Shown: positions 26,846-37,592 of the stretch, in pieces | Position numbering within the stretch: position 1 is the first letter of the stretch | How the letters are laid out: every line of letters begins with the position of its first letter | Translations under genes and position numbers: made by a program | Notes under the pieces: generated by a model | Seen by the model: the letters and a program-made list of their open reading frames with translations, nothing else | Database searches by the model: none | What the model was told of the DNA's origin: nothing | Assembly (NCBI GenBank): GCA_023055505.1 | Contig: JALIRH010000039.1 | Span: forward strand, 1,364,001 to 1,428,000 | Source of the DNA: Callipepla californica brunnescens | Lineage: Eukaryota; Chordata; Aves; Galliformes; Odontophoridae | Direction: 5' to 3' | Length of the DNA stretch: 64,000 bases

Positions 26846-29800
26846 AGCCAACAGCAACACTGAAGCAATCTCTAGAGCTTTTCATGATAGCAGCAATGGC
26901 AAAGAAAGGTGCAATGCCAAGGCTGCAGTGGTAGGGTAGGAAGGTATGAAAGTTTTGTCAGTCTACTTAGAAGGCTCACACAGCCCACTGCTGTATCTAC
27001 AGCTCACAGGGCTGTTTTAGAGGACATACTATTTATGTGATTTTTTTAAACAGAAAGCAAGGCTGTAGCCTATTCGCCCTTGTGCAGAAGAAGCAACTTG
27101 ATGCAGAGAGAACCCACCTGCTTTCCATTTTTAGGGCATTTTTTTCTTTCTTGGGTTAGACTGTGGACAATTGTGTAACTGCATAAAAGCTGTTTTATTT
27201 CCCCTCAATTATATAAAAAAAAAAAAAATTGATATGCAGGGTTTGCAACTGTTCTGAGAACAAATTGTGTGACAAGAATGAATGACTCCTTTTCATTAAT
27301 ATGTATGTCTCTTAGCTGTGCTTTTAGTGGAAAAACTGCTCTAAAAGAAGCATAAATGTGACTTGAAGTCTGATGCTCTGCTAACTTGGCAAATGCCAGA
27401 TGATGAAGTATGGAGAAGAGCTAACCTATAAAGTATCCTGTATTTTAACAGCCTGTTTCTCCATTAAGTTCCCTTAGACATCAGTAGAACAAATTGTCCT
27501 GTATTGTATGTTAGATGTCTGTGTGCTGTAAAAGCATTAAAGCTTTTGTCAGCTGGCTACTTTAACCCTTGAAGGTGGTTGGCACTCCAGCAAAGTCATC
27601 ACCTTCTGGATTTTTTCAGAAAGCTGCTGTTGATTTTATGGTTGTTTGGCCACATCATCATTAGTTCTCACCCTCAAGACTATCCAGGTGCTGGTGGATT
27701 TTATTACTATTGCTATCGTTATTTGCTGGTGAGCTCCTCCATGGACCAGAATGCTCTTAGATGAAGAAATACTTGAACCAAAAGACCCCAAAGGCTTTTG
27801 GGGGGTAAGTTCAGCCTCAGTGGGGCATGTTCTACTAGGCTGGAATGTCTGTGCAAAGAAGCTGGCAAAAAGGCATCTGTAGACCATTACAATTACATGC
27901 CCATCCTTGAGTTCTTTCACACATAAACAAAGCACTGCAGATGTAATTCTAACCTTGGTAGCCAAAGGCATAGGAGAGGTGTAGGGGAGGATGGGGCAAA
28001 CCTGTGTATACTGACAAGAGGAAGCAGTGAGGATTTAAGGGCAAGCTTGGGACAGGCATCACTTCAACTTGCTGAAAAGGGCTGCTTGCTCTGGCCAGAC
28101 TTTGAACCTTCTCACCAGGATTTTTGGCTCCATCTTCATTTCTTCCTGCTTTTTCCTGGGGCCAGTGACTCCTTGAATGTCCTGCTGACCTGAGAAGCTC
28201 TGATAGCCCCGCCAGCAGCTCCCACTCGTACAGTATTTGTGGCGTCCTTGTGGCTTCCTGAATGCGTGACCTGGAGATAACCACCACTCACCCTGGCTGT
28301 GGGTACGGCATCTCAGGCAGGTTCCCACCAGGCAGTTGCTGTGCTCACTGCTTGGATGTTGACTGCTCTGCAGTAATTGTCTATGTGCTCATGTTGACCT
28401 GCAGTAAACTCAAATTGAGTTTTGAGGACCCCGAGGTCCCACCAGTGTTATTCCAAGACCGTCACTGAGTCAAGGCTGCCACACTGGAGGACTCAACCCT
28501 ATAACCATTAGCCACAGCATATGCCTCTGAAATACCTCTTTTCGGGCCATTACTAAGTATAGGTTCATGATATGATGCATCTGCTAGCAAATTAAAAACC
28601 AAAGAAACTCTTTCCTGCTCTTTCCCAATACCTATGGCTTGCCTTCCCTCCACATCTACATGTCTGTGAAGAAACTATCATCTTTGAAAGTAATTCTCTG
28701 TCTTCCCCTAACAATACAGTTTATAGTACAGATCATCTCTAAGATCTAGCCCTCAAATCATATGTATAATTTGTTCTTGGAGAATGATGGAAGCAATGCT
28801 GTTGTAAAGAAGCAGAAAGTATTTAACCTGGTGCTGGATCATTAAGCATCATTGCCTTTAATTGAGTTATTCAGGATAACAGAATGCAGAAGGCAAGAGT
28901 CCTAGGTTGGTTTCCCTTTATCACCCACTCAGTGGTCCTCAGGCTGTGCCTATCAGTCACTGGAGCCCTAAGACATGGACAGAAGGGAAAAGGTGAAGTA
29001 AGTGAATATGCATCTTAGCTTTACTTCTACTAGTTGTTTGTTTTTAAATGGGAACTGTGGTGACACCTGTATCAAATGGACTGTGGGTTCTCCTCAAAGA
29101 GGTTCCACGAATGCTTAGCTGACAAAGATATCGAGAAAAAGTAAATTACTCCTGTAGTATGCCAAGTTTTTAATAAGAAAGGGGTAGCAGCTGTGAGAAT
29201 AACCAGGAAGTAACTGAGTAGCCGTGCCTGACCAGCTTGGGGAAGGTGTTTGTGAGGAGCCTGTGACTGAGCCTCATGACGTAGGTGGTCCCTTCCAGTC
29301 CTACGTGCCTGGTGATGGTCATGGCTCTCTCCCAAGCACTGCTGCCACTGAAGTATTTATGTTCCTCGCCACGGTATGCGAAGCAGTTTCTCTGGAGCCA
29401 ACAACTTTTATACCTGGAAGTCGCATAAGCAACTCCCACATTGATCTGAAGAAAGCACCTCCGTGCTGAGAAGGAAATGACGACAGCAAAGTCTGCAAAC
29501 ACTCTCACTGTGGGGTTCAGTAGGGACAAACCCAACTTACACCCACTCTACCCTACCCCTCTGTGAATATTTTACTCTTTAACTCAAGGAGCTCTCTCAG
29601 CCTGCTGAGGAACATTGAGCATAGAAATGAATGGGTCCTTCTCTCTCTTTGTGCTCAAATATGGGAGTTCACATCCTCTGCCTCTTCCTTTCGACTGCTG
29701 GCCCCCTCGAAGAGCAGAAGCACACCCCAGGGACAGCACAACAAACAGGGCGAGGGGTGAGAACAAAGAGCCCTGCAGCCCTGTGAAATGTTGGCCTGGA

Positions 29801-30281
29801 AAAGGGAGTGTGTTCCAAGGCCATGCCGGTAAGGGGATTAAAAGAGCACCAGGAAAGCAGAACAAAAGCAAAGATAACAAGGCTTCAGTGGTCTTCTTGA
29901 GCATGTCTTAAACTTCATGCCTGAGTGGGTTCCCATATATATGTTTCCAAAAGGGAAATGTGAGCCTTGCTTATAAAAACTATGAGCTTTCTTCAGAGTT
30001 TAACCTCTACCCTTTAAGGAGCAGCCTAAAGAATTGCTTCATGCAGGGTGAAGTGTTCCTCTGGCCCACTTTGGTTTTGAAGGGAAGAAGCAATTTAAGA
30101 TTTTCTCACCCTTCTCCTGTCTGCTTTTGTCTCTGCTTTAGTGAAAGGTAGGAGCTTTACCAAACGCTTTGGGACTTTCTGTGATTGCATCAGTCCCATC
30201 TTGGCATCCTCATACCAGCTCCTCTTCCTGTGTTCTTCACAGGTAAATTGCCAAGAGCCCTCTAGCCTTCACAGCACGCAC

Positions 30282-30416
30282 ATTTGTAGCTACCTCTTGT
30301 AGTTTCCCTTGTGACGACCTGTAGTAGCTATTTCTTGTAACTGCCTCTTGTATATACCCACAGAACTTTTCCTTGTAGTTACTTCTTGTAACTACAGCTC
30401 TTACTCTTGTAGACAT
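30282..30416 (+). repeat. Cluster of TTGTA(G/A) motifs with an inverted repeat
   Basis: Seven TTGTA motifs occur in 135 bp, often as CTCTTGTAG or TTCTTGTAAC. At 30375-30395 GTAGTTAC and GTAACTAC form a perfect 8-bp inverted repeat around a 5-bp loop. Confidence 0.5.
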
Positions 30417-32019
30417 AACCCTATGAACAGTGTGTACCTCTGATAAATATGTCTCCATGCTTAAACTACCTCATGTTTTAGGCATGTAGACAAACAAAGT
30501 GGTAGGTAGGAATTCAGCTAGAAAAGAGCTGCCTTTGCAATAGTGTTGAATTTCACAGGAAAGGTGTAAACTGGGAGAAGTGAGCAGGGAGCTAACACAC
30601 TGTCTGTAGGGCACTGCTGTGGTCAAACACAACTGCTCTGACCAAAAGAAAAGATGAAGAAGCATAATTAGGTGCCAGCTGTTGGTTTGTGATACCTTCG
30701 GCCTCTTTTGCCTTCTTGGATGGAAGCAATGGAGCAGTTCTGCCTGAACCTTGAGATGTGAAGTGAAAATTTCATTCAAAGGGTTGTTTCTTACAAGATT
30801 TTGGATGGACAGCAGTCCAAGTGGGGGGGAGGGTGGAGTGGGGTAGTTGTGGCAGTGATACTGCTTCACTCCAGCCACTCATCTCACCTTGTGCTCTACT
30901 TTTCGGTTTCCCTTTAAGAAAATCTTCCCTTGTTAAACAATTATTTCTTAATAGCTGAGATGGTAAGCACTTCAAAGTATGAACACACAAAGTTTCCATT
31001 TACATTTAATCAGCCTCATTGGATATCACAGGGCAATGTAAATTAGCACCCTACTGTGACCAGGACGCCCTGAGCCATCACCATCCATGGGAGCCCACCC
31101 CAGACTTAAGAAAGGAAAACTCCGTTAATATTCATTAAAACTCTTAAGTGAAAGAAATCGGGTGTTGCAATGTTGGTCATGGCTTTTCTCTCAGGAAAAC
31201 TCCTGCTGGAAGGACCCAAAGATTTGCCCAATCTTGTATTGCGGCATCTGGGTGCCCACTAACAAAAGAATCTCACCAGACTGTTGCATAAATGTGAATT
31301 TTCTTGCCCTGAATCCATTGTTTGAGTTCACATGATTCGTTGAACAATTCCATTGGAGCCTGTAAATAACTACCCCCCATTATTACCCTAATAATTCTCC
31401 CAAGATTGAAAATGTGTTTATTTTGACTCAGAGATTATAAAACCACAGGAATAAAACAAGTTTAGGCTGCCAGCGTTTTATTTAATTTCTTGTTCTTTTG
31501 CTGAAGTTCTGAGAATACCTTCTGTTTCCTGCCGAAGAAGGAAACAGTGTTTTCCTTGACTTATGTATATACGACTTTCCTGCTCGTGAATTTTCCCAGT
31601 GCTGGAAATAGGCAGGGACCTTCCCAGAGTCCCATGTCTGCAGCCCGGTTATAACATTTTGGCCCACACCAGCACTTTGGGCTGGCTTGGAAAGATGGGG
31701 CTTCCCCCTGGAGGTTAGGCATCTGCTGAGTCTTATGGGCATACAGAGTCAGAGCAGAGCAAGAGGTGCCACAAGGACCTCCCTCCTGACCAGTGTGCTC
31801 TGAATTCGCTCAGACCTCATTTGTTTCTTCCACATTCTCTCTTTTTTTTTTTTTTTCCTGTGTTATAGTTGTTCGGCCGTAACATATAATCAAGACTTCC
31901 CTTACCAAGAGAAGCTGCATCAAGAACAGAGGGAGTAAAATATAGGCTAGCCATGTAATGGGAGCGTGTGAATGTGGGATGGGAAATGCAAACAGGAGGA
32001 TGGGAGGGCAGAGCTGCAG

Positions 32020-32027
32020 TATAAAAG
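32020..32027 (+). promoter_or_regulatory. Possible TATA box in intergenic DNA
   Basis: TATAAAAG flanked by GC-rich GAGCTGCAG and GCAGCACTG, with an octamer-like ATGCAAAC at about 31987. No open frame or splice donor was tied to it, so this is only a candidate. Confidence 0.2.
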
Positions 32028-33634
32028 CAGCACTGACATCAGGAGTTATTTCTCTGGCATGTATGTAATCATATGGTAATATCCAGTTGGGAGAACGTGG
32101 TAGAGTGTTTTAAACAAAGGAGATGGCCGATGCCTGGAGCACCACTACACATCTATTACATCAACATAATGATATAGAATAATAGAAGAGAGGCAGAGGC
32201 TGACGTTATGAGTGAGCAAGAGTGGCTGCTGCCACATATAGCACTGCTGGGAACATGCCTGGCTGGGGCCTGATGTGGAGACTGAGCTTTGGGAACAGTG
32301 AATTAGTGGGAGTTCAGGAAGATCCTCCTGAAAGCTGATACTGGAACACCCTGTTGTGGGGTGAACTTCTCAGTGGCTTCATCCATTGAGAACCCCAAGG
32401 ATGAGGGAGTGAGGTGGCTTCATCACAAGCAGATAGGCTCATAGCAGGGAAAGGGTCGCTGGTGGCAAATGGGTCTTTGCTAAGACAGCAGCAGCAATGC
32501 TATGGCTGGAAGTTCAGCCCAGATAAGATCAGCTGAATGGGAGATGGAAACATTAAACCCATTCCATTCATGACTCTCAATGGGCGACTGCAGCTGTTGT
32601 CGGGGAGGTGAGCACTTCTTGGGGCCACCAGGTCGGGGTTTTTTCTCAAAGTCATGCTCTAATGCAATCAGGGAATTACAGGCTTGATGCAAAGATTATA
32701 AAATTTAATCATCTAGCTTCTGTTATGCAAGAGGCCAGGAAAGATAACATTCCTGCCCAGCCTTTAATCAATGATATTCCTGTTTGCAAAGTGCCGAGTG
32801 GTGTGGGGCTCCCTCAGTTGCAGGGTCCTGCTGTCAGAAGGTACTTTTGGGAAGCACAGTATCTGCCGAGGTTTCTCTGTTTATCTTTGCAAAAATTATG
32901 ACTGAAACTTGATGTTCTTTGCTAAAAATGACATTCTTTTCAAGCAAACTCCAAATCTAGAAACCTGAAACCCCTTGGCAGCCATCAGCCCCTGCCTTTT
33001 CCATAAAGACAATGGCTTGATTCTTTCATGTGGTGATTTCTTGCATTGCTGTCTCCATAAATGAGTCTTTACACCTGAGGAGGACGTCTCTGCTTTCCTG
33101 CCAGGGCCATTTTTCCTCTCACTGTACTCCAAGCTGTCTTTTAGGGGGTTTTTTTTATATTTTTCAACATTTTTTCCCTTTTCTTTATATTACTGCTGAG
33201 GTGGTGGCAATTCCCTGTAACGATATAATCCTGTTCAGCTTATCACGATAAATCTGTTCCACAGGCACAATGGAGTCCCTGATTGCTAGGGAAAAAAAAA
33301 CCCTTTATAGGCGAGAAAATTCAGTGCAAGGCAAACAGAGCTTGTGCATCACTGTGGCTGAAGAGCTGACAGGGAAAAGCTCTCCTGCTGCTGATAATCA
33401 CTGCAGTGCATCGCTGCTGTGGTCTACTCATAACCCTTGAAATGAGATTTTAATTCCTGAAGTCTTGCACAAACAACAGAACTGCAGAGAGGGAGACCCC
33501 AGGGTGGGGAAGAGGAGCAGTGACCTTTGCAGTTGAACTCACAGGGAAATGATACACCCTAGCCCAGTCCTGAATTTGTTCTTGAAATGAAGTTGGCACC
33601 AGCTCAGGGAGATGGTGGAGGAGTTCCAGACCAT

Positions 33635-33731
33635 GGGCATGTGGCACTGAGGACATGGGCGGTGGGCACGGTGGGGTGGGTAGGAGTTGGAGATCTCAGA
33701 GGTCTTTTCCAACCTTTATGATTCTAAGATT
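33635..33731 (+). repeat. CR1 3'-end fragment
   Basis: GGACATGGGCGGTGGGCACG, then GGAGATCTCAGAGGTCTTTT and CCAACCTTTATGATTCTA, a typical CR1 tail. Confidence 0.8.
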
Positions 33732-33915
33732 TCAGGCATCCCCCACCCCCAAGAAAGTGACAGAAGTGGCCAAGGTGATGGGCAGGTTAAATGGCTGGGG
33801 TTGGCTTTAATCATGCTCTCAGGCTGGCACCCTTGGGAACTGTGCTGATTTCTATATAGGGTCCACTTTGTACAGATCAGAACATCCAAAAAGAAAAACA
33901 ATGAGGAATGTGGCT

Positions 33916-33994
33916 CTTTTATATTACACATCTTTTATATTATATTGCACATCTTTCTATATATTTCACATCTTTCATATTATGTACTACACAT
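33916..33994 (+). repeat. AT-rich minisatellite, about four units of 20 bp
   Basis: Repeated CTTTTATATTACACAT-like units: TTTTATATTACACATC, TTTTATATTATATTGCACAT, CTTTCTATATATTTCACAT and CTTTCATATTATGTACTAC. It ends 17 bp before a CR1 tail. Confidence 0.7.
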
Positions 33995-34010
33995 ACAGCA
34001 TCAAGATGGT

Positions 34011-34300
34011 GATCATTGAATCATTGAACATCCCGAGTTGGAAGGAACCTGTAGTGACCATTGAGTCCCACTCCTGGCTCCACACAGGACCACCCAAAAC
34101 CCAAACCCTTTGGGTTTTGGCATTGTCTTCTTGAGCTGTGGCAGCTTGGGGCTGTGCCCACTGCCCTGGGGAGCAGTTCCATGCCCACCACCCTCTGGTG
34201 AAGAATCTTTTCCTTACGCCCAGAGTGACCCTTGGCTTCTCCCCAGGAGAACCAAGCACCATTGCCCCATGTGCCCTCTCCACACAAGACCCTTGGCATC
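34011..34300 (-). repeat. CR1 fragment (about 290 bp)
   Basis: Begins at AATCATTGAACATCCCGAGT and continues with CTCCTGGCTCCACACAGGAC, CACCCAAAACCCAAACCC, CTTCTTGAGCTGTGGCAG and CACCCTCTGGTGAAGAATC, the canonical CR1 order on the minus strand. Similarity fades after about 34250. A 245-codon open frame on the plus strand starts inside it and is not a gene. Confidence 0.85.
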
Positions 34301-35632
34301 TGCAGAAACACCCAGCTGCTGCTCCTGTCCCAGTGCTTTCCCCATTGCAGGGCTTCCTGGGGTGAGGCTGCGAGTGCTGGGGATGGACACATGTTTCCCA
34401 TTACTGTGCAGAGCCGTGGTGACAAGAGATCTGACAGAGCAACGTCGGGTGGAGAGGGGCCGCAGGTTGGGGAGGGCTCTCCTGTTGCAGGGGGAGAGTC
34501 GCAGGGGCCCTGTGATTAATAAAATAGTGGAGAAGGTGAGAGCTGCAAGCAAACTCAGATTTGCAATGGGTCACTTTAGCCCGAACAAGCAAACAAAAAG
34601 AAATCTCTTTATAAAGCAGACCGGCCAGGTCTGGGGATGTGCTGTCCAAATCCATGCTGTATCACTCGAAACTGCTGCAAGAAAAATACAATACACCAAC
34701 CCGCCCTCTGTTTCTATAAATCACTTCATTTCACCAACATCGCTCCCAGCGCCGCTCTCACGCACCGCTGTCCCGCTCCTCACCCCGGTTGGAAGCACTC
34801 CCTTGTTTCCAGGATTGTGTTACAGTCCCATTTGTTTTTCGCTATAAACCCAGCTCATTACGTGGCTCTTCCCATCCCTGCTGTTCCAGTGCAGTATGCA
34901 ATTTTGCGTTTGCTTATGACACACCGTGATCCGAGCAATATGAATATCATGGCTGAGCTGGTGTTGATCATGTTGGTATCGTCTGGTGGGAGGGCGACTG
35001 GAAATGCACGATAGCTTTGCAGGTTATTCATAGCATCAGCTCACTAATTTTTACTGGAATACATTCGCATCTGAATGACATGTTTATTGGAACTTCTTTT
35101 GCAGTCAAAGAGAGTTATTGTGGGCATGGGCTAAATGCATTCAGCCATTATATTCTGCAAGCCACAGCTAAATGCCAGATTAGGGTTGAGCTGGGTTGGA
35201 ACAGTCCATCTATAAAATCTCCTTCAAGTGTCACCAAAACAGACTCGCTAAAGAGTGTACAGGCTACTGGCTGTATATTAGCCCCATACATTAGCTCTTA
35301 GCCTAATAAGAAAATAATAATAATTGTCAGAGCTACAAACATTGCAGCCAGGCAGAGTGCTTGGAAAATGCAGCTCTTGAAGAGAGTGGGTCATCAGCCA
35401 AGAGAAATAAATTCCCTTCAGCTCCCAGCACGCCAGCTGTGCCTGAATCAGCTGCAATGTGCGATGTGCACAGACGGGTTTATCTGCTTGGAAGTAGAAG
35501 GAAGGTTTTCTCGAGAGCAGCCAGCCACAGTGCCCTCAGCCCCCCTGTTCCCAAGGAAATCTGCCTCCAAGTCCATGTCTTGCCTCTATATCTGATCCTA
35601 AAGCCTTGTGGTTGCTTTGCATGACTGTAATA
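34301..35632. other. Intergenic, unique sequence, possible conserved non-coding element
   Basis: No repeat family was recognised. The stretch 34880-35330 lacks low-complexity tracts and contains several TAAT/ATTA cores and ATGAATAT-like words. Conservation cannot be tested here. Confidence 0.45.
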
Positions 35633-35815
35633 GGCTCATAGACTCATTATAGAATGGTTGGGTTGGAAGGGACCTCAAAGGCCATCCAGTTTTGACTCCC
35701 TGCTGTGGACTGGTTGTCCTCCGCCAGAGCAGGCTGCCTGGGGCCCATCCAACTTGGTCTTGGGCACCTCTAGGGATGGGGCATCCACAGCTTCTTTGAG
35801 CAGCCTGTCTTCTCC
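35633..35815 (-). repeat. CR1 3'-end fragment
   Basis: CTCATAGACTCATTATAGAA, then GGTTGGGTTGGAAGGGACCT, CAAAGGCCATCCAG and TAGGGATGGGGCATCCACAG. Clear CR1 in reverse orientation and comparatively well preserved. Confidence 0.88.
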
Positions 35816-37289
35816 ATAGTGAACTGGTATTCTGATGGATTCCATTAGAAAAGTCTCCTAACAAATTCCCATTGGGATGGTTTTATTGGGGTCATTCACA
35901 CCTCTGCACCACAGTTTAATTTCTCTCCCCATTCTTGGGAGATTTGGGTAGTAAAAAACACCGCCTGGTTCTCCTTCCTCTCCTCAATAACAAAATTGAA
36001 TGAATAGAAGCCAACCTAAAAAAAAATTAAGTTGTCAAGTGCCCTAATTTGCAAACTACTCACTTTTCAGTGTATAAGTGTATTTAGTATATAAGCCAGG
36101 ACAACAAGAGCAATAAAAGCCTTCATGGAGTTGATTCAGACAAGTATTAAATCAAAATGCAGACTTGAAAAATTATGAGAAATAACTTTTTCTTTTTTCC
36201 ATCTTTGAGATCTCAACTCCTTTCTGTCACCAAATAGTGAATTAAAAAAAAAAAAAAGAAAAAAAAAAGAAACTGAAATAACTCCCATTGGGTTATTTTT
36301 GCAGAAACTTTGCACAACTGCAGGCAGAAGCCCAGAGCATTGCAAGATGCAAAGCACAAAGGACTTTGTGCACTGTAAACCACTCCAGATTAAGCATTAG
36401 TAGAACTCATTTTTCTTATTGTTGTTTTTAGTATTCGAGAAGACAAAATTTCTTAATAAAAGAAAATGCTATTTTTTTCCCACAGCTAAATCTTGGAAAG
36501 AAACGATAGTCTGATTAGAAGCGATGTGAAAAGAAAAACTGGGTAATGCAGCATTAATGTCTTTCTTCAGAGGACACAACGGAGGATGGTTTTGCAAGCT
36601 TGCCTTTTTGTGTTTGCTCTTTTTCCTTTGCAACCCTCGTGTTAGAGGGAGCAACAGAAAGGGGCCACTCAAGGCTTAAATATAGGCAGATGGAAATTTC
36701 CCACATGAGGACAGGCAGAAAAAAATAGCTGAGATGTCAAAATGTTGCCCTGCTTGTCTGGAAGTGGTTGTGAGGCCAACAACACCTTCCAAAGGGGTTA
36801 AATAGGAAGAGAGCTTGTGTCTTGTCCCACAGCTTGTTGCAGTACAGACTTGAGGGGTTACAAGCAATTTAAATACCTTTTGGAGAAACGGTTAAAGTGG
36901 GAGTTGTGCTGGTGTGGGAGATGGCAACCGCTTTGTGTTCTGTTTGGATGAACCATGTGTTTGTGAGCAACTCTGGGCAGCTGCACCACGCCAGTGTGAC
37001 TGCAGCCAGAACACCATCAGCGATGCTGGAGGTTTGGCCATGAGGATCTGACACAGATGCAGGTGGTACTCACATCTGGGGTTCCTGCAGCCCCACTGAG
37101 TCCCTTGATGGCAGAGCACACATGCTTTCTGACCACAGAGTGCCTTGTGATGTCAAGAAAACTTTCTTTGGGAAAGCTTTGTTAGAAAGAGCTGTGTCCT
37201 ATGAAATATTCTTTTTTGAAAGTGAAGGTTCTAGGATGAAGGCTCTGAGAGCAGCCTTTCAGAACCTATGTGTGTGGGGGGTGCTTTAA
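35816..37289. other. Intergenic, no gene recognised
   Basis: Contains the poly-A tract at 36244-36270 and otherwise unique DNA between two CR1 tails. Confidence 0.65.
36244..36270 (+). repeat. Poly-A tract with G interruptions
   Basis: Two runs of A (13 and 9) separated by G, followed by another A run. No recognisable retroposed body precedes it. Confidence 0.85.
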
Positions 37290-37592
37290 GGAGAGGAGTA
37301 GACACTTCAGCAGGATCTGTTGTGACAGGACAAAGGGGAATGGTTTCTAACTGAAAGAGGAGAGATTTAGACTGGATATAAGGAAGACATTTTTTACAAT
37401 AAGGGTGGTGAGGCACAGCATAAGTTGCCCAGAGAGATCGTGGGTGCCCTGTCCCTGGAGACACCTGAGGTCAGGCAGGACAGAGCTCTGAGCACCTGAT
37501 GTAGCTGGGGGTGTCCCTGTTCATTGCAGGGAGTAGTATCAGATGGCCTTTAAGGGTTCCTCGCAACTCAAACAATACTATGATTCCATTAA
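37290..37592 (+). repeat. CR1 3'-end fragment (about 300 bp)
   Basis: GTGACAGGACAAAGGGGAAT, then GATTTAGACTGGATATAAGG, GGTGGTGAGGCACAGCATAA, GTTGCCCAGAGAGATCGTGG and CTTTAAGGGTTCCTCGCAAC, ending near CTATGATTCCATT. The order matches the CR1 3' end. It is followed by an A-rich tract at 37590-37617. Confidence 0.88.

Larger units (their letters stand above)
25351..33634. other. Intergenic, longest stretch without a recognised CR1
   Basis: About 8.3 kb with no CR1 tail. It contains poly-T at 25919-25934, the repeat clusters at 26740 and 30282, poly-A at 27217-27229, a poly-T near 31842-31857 and a candidate TATA box at 32020. The region 31010-31470 is AT-rich with TAATATTCATTAAAA and a consensus AP-1 site (31424-31430) and may be a conserved non-coding element. 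Confidence 0.55.

Noticed and set aside
34110..34847. 245-codon plus-strand open frame, the longest in the window
   Set aside because: It starts inside a CR1 in antisense orientation, continues into unique DNA, shows no domain and has no splice or promoter context.
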